From Rhodobacteraceae bacterium HLUCCA08 (GTDB lineage Bacteria > Pseudomonadota > Alphaproteobacteria > Rhodobacterales > Rhodobacteraceae), in the NCBI GenBank assembly GCA_001314655.1, contig LJSF01000001.1:124001-188000 (forward strand): DNA of 64,000 bases, written 5' to 3'. The notes beneath the pieces were generated by a model that was given only the letters and a program-made list of their open reading frames with translations, made no database searches and was not told where the DNA came from. Numbering within the stretch: the first letter of the stretch is position 1; every line of letters begins with the position of its first letter. A program made the translations under genes and the position numbers. This document shows, in pieces, positions 21,260-30,582 of this stretch.

Positions 21260-22180
21260 TCAGACCTTGAGCGCGGGGATGATCTGTTTCTTGCGGCTCA
21301 TGACGCCGGGCAGCACCACGCTGTCGCCGGATACCGTAGCGCCAAAGCTCTTTTCCGCCACGCCCTTCACAAGGTCGTTGGGCACAAGCAGCGTCGCCTC
21401 CTCGTTCAGGATATCGACCACGAACAACAGCACCTGGTCCACCCCGTCTTCGGTCGCGACCTGGCCCATCGTCGCGATCAGGCTGGCCTTGCGGTCCAGC
21501 ACGATGCCGGGGGCGGTGGTTTCCAGCACGCTGACGCGGAATGTCACACCGTCCACAGCGTATTCCTTGCTGTCCATCCGCAGCAGTTCGGCATCGGAAA
21601 AGGCCGAGACATCGGATTTCGCCGCGAACATCTCGGCCGCGAAATCGGGGATCGACAGGCCAAGATCGGCGGCCAGCGCCTCGGCCAGGGCCTTGTCGGT
21701 GTCGGTGGTGGTGGGCGAGCGGAATTCCAGCGTGTCCGACAGGATGCAGGACAGCATCAGGCCCTTGATCGGCGCGGGCATTTTCGCCGCATCCGAGCCC
21801 ATCATCTGGTGCATCACCGTCACCGTGCAGGCGAGCGGACGGATGGTGACGTCGATGGGCGATCTGGTTTCCAGCCCGCCGGTCAGCTTGTGGTGGTCGA
21901 TGATCGCCGTCACATCCGCGTTGGCGATGTTGGCGGGCAGTTCGGCCGGGTTGTTGGTGTCGACGATCACGCAGCTCTGTCCGTCGGCGATGTCGTCCAT
22001 CACCGGCGGCAGGGCAAAGCCCCAGCGGTCGGCGACGAATTTCGCCTCGGTGTTCGGATCGCCCAGCAGGCGGGCCTCGGCCGGTTCTCCCTTCACCTGG
22101 GAAAGATACCAGGCCCAGATCAGCGGGGCGCCGGTGCTGTCGGTATCGGGGGCCTTGTGGCCGAAGACGAGGGTGGTCAT
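21260..22180 (-). CDS. ppaC: Manganese-dependent inorganic pyrophosphatase (family II)
   Basis: DHH-family enzyme hydrolysing pyrophosphate and pulling biosynthetic reactions forward. 306 aa. Signature sites: GHKAPDTDS (metal-binding His and Asp at residues 8-14), VDTNNP, the name-giving IIDHHK (about 98-103), a [10 protein letters not shown] segment, and the C-terminal substrate-binding [14 protein letters not shown] before the ATG fits initiation. Alone between cpdB and the loose region at 22.2-22.8 kb. Confidence 0.96.
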   Translation of the reverse strand: MTTLVFGHKAPDTDSTGAPLIWAWYLSQVKGEPAEARLLGDPNTEAKFVADRWGFALPPVMDDIADGQSCVIVDTNNPAELPANIANADVTAIIDHHKLTGGLETRSPIDVTIRPLACTVTVMHQMMGSDAAKMPAPIKGLMLSCILSDTLEFRSPTTTDTDKALAEALAADLGLSIPDFAAEMFAAKSDVSAFSDAELLRMDSKEYAVDGVTFRVSVLETTAPGIVLDRKASLIATMGQVATEDGVDQVLLFVVDILNEEATLLVPNDLVKGVAEKSFGATVSGDSVVLPGVMSRKKQIIPALKV

Positions 22181-22350
22181 GGCGGTTTCTTTCCTGGTCG
22201 GAGGACTGAGGTCGCGGGCCTTATAGGGGGGCGGGCCGGGCTTGTCACGGGGGCCGATGCTGCGCTGCGGCAGGAACGCCGTGACCGGGGGCGTCCGACG
22301 GCAGGGTTTGACCGAAGGCGACGTGTCGTGGCAGTATAGGGGTCTCTGAC
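22181..22350. other. Intergenic region, no gene seen; possible plus-strand promoter
   Basis: Holds the (minus-strand) ppaC upstream region. Toward its end there is a TTTGACC and, 21 nt later, TATAGGGG (22335-22342) on the plus strand. The spacing is too long for a standard sigma-70 promoter, but TATAGG lies just before the first mini-ORF unit. Confidence 0.35.
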
Positions 22351-22471
22351 AAGGAGTGCCCTGACGATGACCAAAGCGGCCTGAAACCCCGCCCGCGTGC
22401 CGACCCGACGGGTCCGGCGCATCGCAGCCATCCGTCAGAGGAGTGCCCGGACAATGGACAAGATCGGTTGA
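22351..22471 (+). other. Two tiny Shine-Dalgarno/mini-ORF units in tandem
   Basis: AGGAGTGCCC occurs twice (22352 and 22440). Each is followed about 6 nt later by an ATG and a six-codon frame: MTKAA at 22367-22384 and MDKIG at 22454-22471. The units are 87 nt apart; the next ATG with a strong Shine-Dalgarno (22546) is 92 nt on. Each is followed by a GC hairpin (GACCC-GAC-GGGTC at 22402; a 7-bp GCGCGCA stem near 22494). They may be leader peptides or small RNAs; function unknown. Confidence 0.35.
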
Positions 22472-22545
22472 GGCCCGGCGTGGCCCGCAGCGCGCGCATG
22501 CCCTGCGCGCCCCGAATTTTCCGACATCCATGAAGGAGGCACACC

Positions 22546-22722
22546 ATGCCCCGCAGATCCCGCAATACCCGCAAGCCGGGGGAACCCCGCCGTCACCCGA
22601 CCCGGTCGGCGCCGCCCCGCGCCCCGGGCCCGCGCCAGTCCCGGGGGCCGGCAGGGCTGGACCGTCATGCCCGCCCCGGCGGGCGTCCGCCCCGGTTCCC
22701 GGGCCGCCAGGGCGGCCGCTAG
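22546..22722 (+). CDS. Small Arg/Pro/Gly-rich protein, hypothetical
   Basis: 58-codon frame from MPRRSRNTRKPGEPRRHP to the TAG at 22720. About a third of the residues are Arg or Lys and there is no acidic patch, so a folded enzyme is unlikely; a nucleic-acid-binding tail or disordered peptide would fit. AAGGAGG sits 6 nt before the ATG, among the best ribosome sites in the window. High-GC background can open such frames by chance, so this is tentative. Confidence 0.4.
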   Translation: MPRRSRNTRKPGEPRRHPTRSAPPRAPGPRQSRGPAGLDRHARPGGRPPRFPGRQGGR

Positions 22723-22776
22723 GGTCAAGCGTCCGGCGCCTTGCCGCGCCGGGCGCATCCGCTAGAGTTCCGCCCC

Positions 22777-23421
22777 ATGCGCGAAACCGATCTTTACCCG
22801 CCGGTCAAGGCGTTCTTCGAGGCCGCCGGCTACGTCGTGAAGGGCGAGGTCGGTGCCGCCGATGTGGTCGCGATGCGCCCGGGCGAGGATCCGGTGGTGG
22901 TCGAGCTCAAGACCGGGTTCTCGCTGGCGCTGTTGCACCAGGCGATCGCCCGGCAGGCGGTGACCGATCAGGTCTATCTCGCCGTGCCGATCCCGAAGAA
23001 GGGTGGCAAGGACAACGTGAAACTGGCGCGGATGCTGGGCCTGGGCGTGTTGTTCGTGCGCCCCCGCGACGGCTTCGTCGAGCTCAAGGCCGCGCCCGGC
23101 CCCTACCGGCCGCGCAAATCGCCGAAGAAGGCCAAGCGGCTGGTGGCGGCGTTCGACCGGCTGCGCGGCGATCCCAACGCGGGCGGCGCCACGCGGCACG
23201 GGCTGGTGACCGGCTACCGGCAGGACGCCGTCGCCTGCGCCCGGTTCCTGGCGGTGCACGGCCCGTCGAAGGCTTCGGTCGTGGCCGACTTGGCCGAGGT
23301 GCCCGTGGCGCGGCGGATCATGGCCGACAACCATTACGGCTGGTTCGCCCGGATCGAGCGCGGGATCTATGGTCTGACCGAGGCCGGCCGCAGGGGCCTG
23401 GCCGATTGGGGGGAGGGGTGA
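22777..23421 (+). CDS. DUF2161 protein, putative PD-(D/E)XK phosphodiesterase
   Basis: 214 aa. The N-terminal half has a nuclease-like core: ADVVAMRPGEDPVVVELKTG, with the Asp and E-x-K arrangement of the PD-(D/E)XK fold (about residues 29-48). The C-terminal half (residues 115-214) looks like a winged-helix module ending in a GLTEAGRRGLADW segment. The ATG at 22777 (MRETDLYPP) is chosen; upstream in-frame residues are unlike the family. Tail-to-tail with the TraB gene, 6 bp apart. No phenotype is known to me. Confidence 0.8.
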   Translation: MRETDLYPPVKAFFEAAGYVVKGEVGAADVVAMRPGEDPVVVELKTGFSLALLHQAIARQAVTDQVYLAVPIPKKGGKDNVKLARMLGLGVLFVRPRDGFVELKAAPGPYRPRKSPKKAKRLVAAFDRLRGDPNAGGATRHGLVTGYRQDAVACARFLAVHGPSKASVVADLAEVPVARRIMADNHYGWFARIERGIYGLTEAGRRGLADWGEG

Positions 23422-23427
23422 TGCGGC

Positions 23428-24417
23428 TCAATCGAGCCGTTCGACGCGCCAGCCCCGCTGTTCCAGCAGCTGCAGCACACCCTGATCGCCCGGCAGGTGG
23501 GCCGCGCCGGCGGCGACGACGATATCGTCGTGGCGCGCGGCGGCCGCTTCGATCACCGGGATCCAGGCCTGGTTGCGCTCGGCCAGCAGCCGGGTTTCGA
23601 ACTGGTCCATGACCTGCTCCATCTCGGCCAGGTCCAGCTCGGGGCTGAAGCGCAGGGCGATGCGGCTCAATTCCCAGGTCCGGGCGATTTCGCCGGCGAA
23701 ATAGAGGTCGAGCGTGGCGACGAACATCTCTTCGGTCAGTTCGGGGTCGAGCACCGACATCCGCAGGTAATCAAGCTGCTGCTCCATCGGCATGTCGGTG
23801 AACAGGCCGAACAGCGTGTCGAAGGGTTCGAGCGCCTGCATCGGCAGGCCGCGGCGCTCGGCCAGGGTCATCAGCCGGTGATCCAGGCCGCGGCGCTGTT
23901 CGATCAGATCGCCCATGGCACAGGGCGGGATCGACAGCGACAGCATCAGGTACCAGGGCCGCGACTTGGCGGCGACGAAGCCGGGGATCTGCCGGTCACG
24001 GGCGGCGGCGGCGACCGCGTCCCAATCCTCGCCCAGCAGCACCGGCAGGGTGTCGCCTTCGGTGATGAAGGCGAAATCGGGATTGGCGGCCATGTAGCCC
24101 ATCAGCGCGCCTTCCTCGGCCGGGGTCATTTCCAGCAGCAGCAGATCGGCCTCCGCCAGATGCGGGGCGGCGGCGGCCTCGATCGCATCCAGGCGCGGGT
24201 CGTGGATATGCATGGTGCCGATCAGCACGATCTGCGCCGCGCCCCGGCTGGCGCGAAAGATCAGGCCCTCGGCATGGGGGATGCCGGCGACGGCCGCGTC
24301 GAACCGGGCCATGTCGTCCGGTGTCAGCCGGTCGAGCAGGCTGGTGCCGGTGCAGAGCGCGGCGGCGGGCAGGGCGGTGGCCAGCCAGGCCAGGGCGGCG
24401 AGGACGGGGCGGCGCAT
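23428..24417 (-). CDS. TraB/GumN family protein, secreted
   Basis: 329 aa with an N-terminal signal peptide (VLAALAWLATALPAAALC; a Cys follows, so a lipoprotein cannot be ruled out). Family motifs: VLIGTMHIHDPR (GxxH motif, about residue 70) and a C-terminal VAAGAAHLPGDQGVLQLLE with the second G-x-x-H. Members are proposed metalloprotease-like enzymes of the Tiki/erythromycin-esterase-like fold, but the bacterial role is unsettled. Located in the cell envelope by its signal. Confidence 0.85.
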   Translation of the reverse strand: MRRPVLAALAWLATALPAAALCTGTSLLDRLTPDDMARFDAAVAGIPHAEGLIFRASRGAAQIVLIGTMHIHDPRLDAIEAAAAPHLAEADLLLLEMTPAEEGALMGYMAANPDFAFITEGDTLPVLLGEDWDAVAAAARDRQIPGFVAAKSRPWYLMLSLSIPPCAMGDLIEQRRGLDHRLMTLAERRGLPMQALEPFDTLFGLFTDMPMEQQLDYLRMSVLDPELTEEMFVATLDLYFAGEIARTWELSRIALRFSPELDLAEMEQVMDQFETRLLAERNQAWIPVIEAAAARHDDIVVAAGAAHLPGDQGVLQLLEQRGWRVERLD

Positions 24418-24502
24418 GGGACCTCCTTGGGGTCGATGTCGTCGGGCGCAGGGTAGCGCCCGGGGCGCCGGTGTCGAGCCGCGAAGCGCCGCACCGGCGC
24501 CG

Positions 24503-24781
24503 TCAGGGCCGGGCCGGGCCGGGATGGTCGGCCGCCTCCGGGGCCAGCGCCCGGCCCAGCCGGATCAGCAGGTGCCCGATCCGGACGCGCAGCGGAAGAC
24601 CGCGCGGCGGGATCGGGTCCGCCGGCCGCACGGGGACATGGGCCTCGAGCGGAAAGCCCGGCGGCGGCAGGGACAGGTCGAGCCGTTGCGCCGCGCCGCG
24701 CCGGGGCACGGATTTGACGCCCGGCGGGACGGGATGCGAGGGCGCCCGGTGAAACGGGGCCGTGTAGAACGGGGGATGCAT
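24503..24781 (-). CDS. Small hypothetical protein
   Basis: 92-aa frame rich in Pro and Arg with an amphipathic stretch near the C-terminus (RIGHLLIRLGRALAPE). Codon choice looks like a real gene (strong G/C at third positions, CTG and ATC). CAGGA lies 9 nt before the ATG. It sits downstream of the 10-aa leader ORF at 24842-24874 and points away from groES. I do not recognise a family. Confidence 0.4.
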   Translation of the reverse strand: MHPPFYTAPFHRAPSHPVPPGVKSVPRRGAAQRLDLSLPPPGFPLEAHVPVRPADPIPPRGLPLRVRIGHLLIRLGRALAPEAADHPGPARP

Positions 24782-24841
24782 GGATCTGGTCCTGAAACAG
24801 AAGGGGGCCGGAGGGCCGGCAAGGGGCGATGTCGGACTGCC

Positions 24842-24874
24842 TCAGCAGCCGAGCGGGGAAATCTCCTTTCGCAT
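24842..24874 (-). CDS. Ten-residue peptide ORF with a consensus Shine-Dalgarno
   Basis: MRKEISPLGC and stop. AAAAGGAGG ends 6 nt upstream of the ATG on the minus strand, a near-perfect ribosome site. It could be a leader peptide for the gene at 24781, 60 nt downstream. No attenuator hairpin with a U-tract was found between them. Confidence 0.35.
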   Translation of the reverse strand: MRKEISPLGC

Positions 24875-24983
24875 GTTGCGCCTCCTTTTCAGGGTCGATG
24901 CGGTCTGATACCCGATCGCTTCGACCTGACAAAGCACTTTCCGCCCATCCTGCGCCGGCGTCGCTTTTTTGCCGATCGGGGCG

Positions 24984-25012
24984 TTGACAGCGGCGTCGAC
25001 TTTGCCTAGATC
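24984..25012 (+). promoter_or_regulatory. Sigma-70 type promoter of groESL
   Basis: Consensus -35 TTGACA (24984-24989), 17-nt spacer, TAGATC (25007-25012). The start site would fall at about 25018-25020, at the left edge of the CIRCE operator. Confidence 0.75.
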
Positions 25013-25019
25013 TCCGCCG

Positions 25020-25046
25020 TTATCACTCGCCACGGGTGAGTGCTAA
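25020..25046. promoter_or_regulatory. CIRCE operator (HrcA binding site)
   Basis: TTATCACTC, 9 nt, GAGTGCTAA. It differs from the CIRCE consensus TTAGCACTC-N9-GAGTGCTAA at one position in the left arm. It lies over the predicted start site and 56 nt before groES, which fits repression by HrcA that is relieved on heat shock or by GroEL titration. Confidence 0.9.
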
Positions 25047-25101
25047 CAGGTTCCCGATCCGGGGGCCTGGAATTCAAAAACGAGCTGAGGAGCTACGAGA
25101 C

Positions 25102-25389
25102 ATGGCTTTCACACCGCTTCATGACCGGGTGCTGGTGCGCCGCGTGGAAAGCGAAGAAAAGACCGCCGGCGGCCTGATCATCCCCGACAGCGCCAAGGAA
25201 AAGCCCGCCGAGGGCGAGGTGGTTGCCGTGGGCGCCGGTGCCCGGGACGACGATGGCGACCGGATCGCCATGGATGTCAAGCAGGGCGACCGCATTCTCT
25301 TCGGCAAGTGGTCCGGCACCGAGATCACGCTGGACGGCGAAGAGCTGCTGATCATGAAGGAAAGCGACATCCTGGGCGTCATCGCCTGA
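25102..25389 (+). CDS. groES: Co-chaperonin GroES
   Basis: 95-aa lid of the GroEL chamber. [16 protein letters not shown], then a mobile-loop region [18 protein letters not shown] that contains the hydrophobic I-I-P tripeptide contacting GroEL, and a terminal [14 protein letters not shown] lies 10 nt upstream of the ATG. First gene of the CIRCE-controlled groES-groEL operon; 49 bp to groEL. Confidence 0.98.
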   Translation: MAFTPLHDRVLVRRVESEEKTAGGLIIPDSAKEKPAEGEVVAVGAGARDDDGDRIAMDVKQGDRILFGKWSGTEITLDGEELLIMKESDILGVIA

Positions 25390-25408
25390 TCCGCTGATCC
25401 CAAACTGA

Positions 25409-27079
<1,671 letters not shown>

Positions 27080-27085
27080 GTCGGT

Positions 27086-27144
27086 ATTTCCGCAAGGAAA
27101 TGCGACTGTCGGTGCGGCGCGGCAGACATTCGGCAAGGCCGAAT
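27086..27144 (+). other. Two hairpins after groEL
   Basis: ATTTCC-GCAA-GGAAAT (27086-27101) and ATTCGGC-AAG-GCCGAAT (27128-27144) follow the groEL stop. Neither is followed by a clear U-run. They may protect the mRNA 3' end ahead of the terminator at 27198. The remainder of 27080-27336 shows no gene. Confidence 0.5.
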
Positions 27145-27197
27145 TTCGAGAGCGCTGCCCCGAATGCCGGACCATGATCCCCAGCCGGATCAACACA

Positions 27198-27227
27198 AGG
27201 GCGTCCCCGCGGGGGCGCCCTTTCGTT
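27198..27227 (+). terminator. Intrinsic terminator of groESL
   Basis: AGGGCG-T-CCCC / GGGG-CGCCCT stem with a GCG loop and one bulged T, followed by TTTCGTTT. It is 119 nt after the groEL stop and upstream of the DMT permease gene. Confidence 0.7.
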
Positions 27228-27336
27228 TGCGCCCCTGTGCCGGCCTTCGCCCCGAGGCGCGCGGTCGCCGGGAGCAGGGCCGGCCGGTTCCGCGCCCGGC
27301 ACTGGCCTTCGGCGCGGGATCGGCGCAGAACAGGGC

Positions 27337-28185
27337 ATGGCCCTGTTCCTGCTGACCGCGCTGACCATGGTGGCCTTTGCCGCCAATTCGATCCTGACCC
27401 GCGCGGCGGTGGACGGGGCGGGCATGGACCCGCTGGGCTTTGCACTGCTGCGGGTGGCGTCCGGGGCGGCGGTGCTGGCCGTGCTGGTGATCCTGCGCGG
27501 GCGCGGATGGGGCTGGTCCCGTCGGCGGCTGTCGGGGGCGTTCTGGCTTGCGGTCTACATGGTCGGGTTTTCAGCCGCCTATGTGACGCTGGATGCGGGG
27601 CTGGGCGCGTTGATCCTGTTCGGCGGCGTGCAATTGACCATGTTCGGCGGCGGCCTGCTGACCGGTGCCTCGGTTCCGGCGCGGGCCTGGGCCGGGATGG
27701 TCCTGGCGCTGGCCGGGCTGGCCTGGTTGCTTTGGCCCGGGCCGGGGGTCGTTGTCGCGCCGGCGGCGACGGGCTGCATGCTGGCCGGCGCGCTGGGCTG
27801 GGGGATCTATTCGCTCAAGGGCCGGGTCGAGGCGGATGCCCTGGCGGCGACGGCGGGGAATTTCCTGGTCTGCCTGCCGATGGTGGCGCTGGTCGTCGCG
27901 CTGACCGGCTGGGGCGCGATGCCGATGCGCGGGCTGCTGCTGGCGCTGGTCTCGGGCGGGGTGACCTCGGGGCTGGGCTATGCGCTGTGGTATCGCTTGC
28001 TGCCGCGGCTGGCGCCGAGCACGGCGGCGGTGGCGCAACTTTCGGCCCCGGTGATCGCGGTGATCGGCGGCGCGGCGCTGCTGGCCGAACCGGTGACCGC
28101 TCGGATCCTGCTGGCGGGGGCGCTGGTCCTGGGCGGGATCGCGGTGGCGACGGTTCAGCGCAGGAGCGGCTCCAGCGGGTCATAG
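27337..28185 (+). CDS. EamA/DMT family permease
   Basis: 282-aa inner-membrane protein with ten hydrophobic segments in two EamA repeats (about 1-130 and 140-275). Typical motifs: AANSILTRAAVDGAG at helix 1 and a second-repeat SGLGYALWYRLLPRLAPS. Substrates of this family are small metabolites and mostly unassigned. Its 3' end overlaps the convergent Nudix gene by 31 bp, so both C-termini are encoded over the same DNA. Confidence 0.88.
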   Translation: MALFLLTALTMVAFAANSILTRAAVDGAGMDPLGFALLRVASGAAVLAVLVILRGRGWGWSRRRLSGAFWLAVYMVGFSAAYVTLDAGLGALILFGGVQLTMFGGGLLTGASVPARAWAGMVLALAGLAWLLWPGPGVVVAPAATGCMLAGALGWGIYSLKGRVEADALAATAGNFLVCLPMVALVVALTGWGAMPMRGLLLALVSGGVTSGLGYALWYRLLPRLAPSTAAVAQLSAPVIAVIGGAALLAEPVTARILLAGALVLGGIAVATVQRRSGSSGS

Positions 28186-28601
28186 CTGGGGGCGCCGGTG
28201 TCGGACCAGGCGACGGCGGCCAGGCTGTCGGGCTTGACGCGCAGGCCGGCCATCTCGGCGCGCGCGACCCAGCGGCGGTGGCTGACGATGCCTTCGGGGT
28301 CGCGCCAGGCGGGGTCGAGCGTGCCGGACAGCAGCGTGCCGCGGAAATAGAGGTCGACCTGGTGGAAATCGCCCTCCGGGTCGTGGAATTCGTTGACCAG
28401 GCAGGGGGCGCCGACGGCGATGGTCAGGCCGGTTTCCTCGTGCACCTCGCGGGCCAGGTTGTCGGGCAGCGACTGATGCGGCTCGGCCCCGCCGCCGGGG
28501 GCGCACCACAGGTCGTCGCGGCCGCGATAGGCATTGACCAGCAGCAGCCGGTCGTCGTGCAGGATCACGGCGCGGGTGGCCAGCCGGACGGGACGGGTCA
28601 T
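28155..28601 (-). CDS. Nudix hydrolase
   Basis: 148 aa. Nudix box region GGGAEPHQSLPDNLAREVHE followed by ETGL. The catalytic REVHEETGL half is intact, but the upstream Glu of the consensus G-x5-E is Gln here (PHQS). The fold starts at MTRPVRLATRAVIL; start fixed at 28601, though the open frame runs further upstream. It likely hydrolyses a nucleoside diphosphate derivative; substrate unknown. Convergent overlap with the DMT permease. Confidence 0.88.
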   Translation of the reverse strand: MTRPVRLATRAVILHDDRLLLVNAYRGRDDLWCAPGGGAEPHQSLPDNLAREVHEETGLTIAVGAPCLVNEFHDPEGDFHQVDLYFRGTLLSGTLDPAWRDPEGIVSHRRWVARAEMAGLRVKPDSLAAVAWSDTGAPSYDPLEPLLR

Positions 28602-28626
28602 GCCCTGTCGCCTGCGGCGGGCGGGG

Positions 28627-28690
28627 CGGGGGGCGCTGTCCCCCGTCTCCCGGCGGTGATTCCCGCCGGAGTCATTCGGCCAGGATGACG
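28627..28690. repeat. Dispersed intergenic repeat, copy B
   Basis: GGGGGGCGCTGTCCCCC, spacer CTCCCGGCGGTGATT, then CCCGCCGGAGTCATTCGGCC and AGGATGACGCATCAG. Aligns with copy A at 18877-18940 over most of its length. Confidence 0.55.
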
Positions 28691-28692
28691 CA

Positions 28693-29397
28693 TCAGCGGG
28701 GGGGCTGGCCGAACAGGATCTGTTGCGCCTTGCGGTCCTGGCTGGTGTCGGCGCGGCGGTCGGCGGCGACGGCACGGCCTTTCTGCACGGCCGGGCGGGC
28801 CGCGATCTCGTCCAGCCAGCGGGCGAGGTGGGGCTTGTCGTCGAGGCGTTGCTGCTGGCCTTCCCAGAGCGCGGCCCAGGGCCAGATCGCCATGTCGGCG
28901 ATCGAGTAGAAATCGCCGGCGACAAAAGGGTTTTCGGCCAGGCGTCGGTCAAGCACGCCATAGAGCCGGGCGACCTCGCCCCGGTAGCGGTCCTTGGCAT
29001 AGGGCAGGTCCTGGGGCGGGTCGAGCTGCGGCGCGTATTTCAGGAAATGGTGCGCCTGGCCGGCCATCGGGCCGACGCCGCCCATCTGCCACATCAGCCA
29101 TTGCTCGACCGCGATTCGGTCGCGTTCGGTCCGGCCGATGAACCGCCCGGTCTTGCGCGCGAGATACAGCAGGATGGCGCCGCTTTCGAAGATCGAGACC
29201 GGGGCGCCGCCGGGCCCGTCGGGATCGACGATCGCGGGCATCCGGTTGTTCGGCGCGATGCGCAGGAAATCCGGGTCGAACTGGTCGCCCTTGCCGATAT
29301 CGACCAGGTGAAGCCGGTAGGGCAGGCCCATTTCCTCGAGCGCGATGGTGATTTTCCAGCCGTTCGGGGTCGGCCAGTAATAGAGGTCGATGGTCAT
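28693..29397 (-). CDS. Glutathione S-transferase family protein
   Basis: 234 aa, thioredoxin-fold N-domain (1-85) plus helical C-domain. MTIDLYYWPTPNGWKITIAL opening with the NGWK motif, RMPAIVDPD (cis-Pro) and FESGAILLYLA (the E-S glutathione site) place it near the YfcG/YghU/Ure2p-like group, which binds glutathione or its disulfide and can act as a disulfide-bond reductase. AGGAGGG lies 4 nt before the ATG at 29397. Confidence 0.9.
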   Translation of the reverse strand: MTIDLYYWPTPNGWKITIALEEMGLPYRLHLVDIGKGDQFDPDFLRIAPNNRMPAIVDPDGPGGAPVSIFESGAILLYLARKTGRFIGRTERDRIAVEQWLMWQMGGVGPMAGQAHHFLKYAPQLDPPQDLPYAKDRYRGEVARLYGVLDRRLAENPFVAGDFYSIADMAIWPWAALWEGQQQRLDDKPHLARWLDEIAARPAVQKGRAVAADRRADTSQDRKAQQILFGQPPR

Positions 29398-29423
29398 GAG
29401 GCCCTCCTGCATCGGTGCAGGGG

Positions 29424-30305
29424 TCAGGATGGCGTGCGCGGGCGGAAGGGCAAGGGGAAATCGGGCCAATAGCCGCGCCGGGCCGGTTCGAGCGCGGCGC
29501 GCAGGACCGGCAGCGGCGTTTCGGCCGGACGGTGCAGCAGGGCGCGGTAAAGACCGAAGACGCCCGGGCGCAGATAGCCCGACCAATGGCAGACCGGCGC
29601 TTTGGGGGGCGGGATCCGGTGGCCGAAATCGCGCAGGGCAGAGAGGGTCTCGAGCCTGTCGAGCGGCAGGTCGAGCCAGTTCGGCGCGTCGAGGCCCCGG
29701 CCGAGCGTCGGGCCGGCCAGCGGTGCGGCCAGGCGCAGGCCGAGGTCGAAGACCAGGTTCTCGCGCCCGGTCACGTTGATGACCTGTGCGGCGCTTGCCG
29801 CCGGGCTGGTCTCCAGCAGGGCCCGGGTTTCGCGCCGGAACAGGGCGGCAGAGATCAGGATCGCGCGCTGAACCGCCCCCGGGGGCAGATCGCGCAGGGC
29901 CAGCAGGCCGACCCGGGCGCCCAGCGAATGGCCGACCAGGTGCAGCGGCCGGTCCGGCTCCAGCGCCTTGAGTCGGGTGATCAGTCGGCCGAGGTCGGCG
30001 GCGGCGGCCTCGGCCCGGCGCAGGGCGGCCCAGATCGAGCCGCGGGCCGGCCAGCCATAGCCGATCGCCAGACCGCGATCGCCGGTCAGACCCAGGTGCC
30101 GCGGCCAGCTGACCGCCTTCCAGCAGCCGGGCCGGGGGCGTTCGGCAAGGATATGCAGATGCGGGCTATGGCCCTCCACCATCGGCGAGAACCGGAAGCC
30201 GTGGATCATCACCACGACCGGCGCGCCGGGGACGAGGCCGGCCAGCGCCGCGGCGAGACGTGCGGTGGGCAGATCCTGCCCCATGTTGACTGGTAGAAGC
30301 GCCAT
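29424..30305 (-). CDS. Alpha/beta hydrolase
   Basis: 293 aa. Nucleophile elbow GHSLGAR (about residues 125-131), oxyanion region VVVMIHGFRFSP, and a late His near DFGHRIPPP. No signal peptide with the chosen ATG (30305), which has GGGGA 6 nt upstream; a longer frame to 30536 is open but overlaps the metZ riboswitch on the other strand and is unlikely. Divergent from metZ. Esterase or lipase-like; substrate unknown. Confidence 0.78.
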   Translation of the reverse strand: MALLPVNMGQDLPTARLAAALAGLVPGAPVVVMIHGFRFSPMVEGHSPHLHILAERPRPGCWKAVSWPRHLGLTGDRGLAIGYGWPARGSIWAALRRAEAAAADLGRLITRLKALEPDRPLHLVGHSLGARVGLLALRDLPPGAVQRAILISAALFRRETRALLETSPAASAAQVINVTGRENLVFDLGLRLAAPLAGPTLGRGLDAPNWLDLPLDRLETLSALRDFGHRIPPPKAPVCHWSGYLRPGVFGLYRALLHRPAETPLPVLRAALEPARRGYWPDFPLPFRPRTPS

Positions 30306-30398
30306 GCGATCCCCACAACATCTTGTGGGCGCTGTGCCAGCTTCGGACGACATCCCCATGACAGCCCCGTGAAAGCTGCGTGACGCCGGCGGCGATGC

Positions 30399-30427
30399 TT
30401 GACCGGGGCCCGCGGGCGCAGTATTTC
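30399..30427 (+). promoter_or_regulatory. Promoter of the metZ transcript
   Basis: TTGACC (30399-30404), exactly 17 nt, TATTTC (30422-30427). Transcription would begin at about 30434, where the SAM-II aptamer starts, which supports both calls. Confidence 0.65.
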
Positions 30428-30433
30428 GCGTGG

Positions 30434-30487
30434 CGTGGCGATTTGTTCTCCGGATTGCGGGCCACGTTAAACTTACCGCTAAAGAGG
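30434..30487 (+). ncRNA. SAM-II riboswitch (metA-type S-adenosylmethionine aptamer)
   Basis: Stem P1 CGTGGC (30434-30439) pairs with GCCACG (30461-30466). The conserved GATTTG follows in the loop, then TTGC, TTAAAC after P1, and CCGCTAAAGAGG. GCGG (30457-30460) can pair with CCGC (30476-30479) to give the H-type pseudoknot. Layout and conserved nucleotides fit SAM-II, known upstream of metA/metZ genes in alphaproteobacteria. The 3' AAAGAGG can serve as a Shine-Dalgarno hidden when SAM binds. Confidence 0.85.
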
Positions 30488-30495
30488 TCTGACGG

Positions 30496-30582
30496 GTGCC
30501 GAACCCCGATGCCTTGCCGGTATCGGGGTTTTTCATTGACCCGAAGGGTCATGAGGTCTTGCACCGACCCGAAGGGTCATGA
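30496..30582 (+). CDS. Putative 28-aa leader peptide overlapping the metZ attenuator
   Basis: GTG start 8 nt after the riboswitch AAAGAGG; MPNPDALPVSGFFIDPKG and ten more residues, ending at a TGA whose ATGA overlaps an ATG (30579) that is in frame with metZ. The frame passes through the terminator hairpin. A ribosome on it would melt the terminator stem, so SAM binding could act by blocking leader translation. It may be a chance frame; no other genome was compared. Confidence 0.45.
   Translation: MPNPDALPVSGFFIDPKGHEVLHRPEGS
30502..30533 (+). terminator. Intrinsic terminator (attenuator) in the metZ leader
   Basis: AACCCCGAT (30502-30510) pairs with ATCGGGGTT (30522-30530), extended inward by a G-T and two C-G pairs around a 5-nt loop, then a run of Ts to 30533. 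It lies between the SAM-II riboswitch and metZ. Confidence 0.85.

Noticed and set aside
29424..30536. 370-codon version of the alpha/beta hydrolase reaching over the SAM-II region
   Set aside because: The extra 77 residues are not hydrolase-like and would overlap the riboswitch and metZ promoter; the ATG at 30305 is better.
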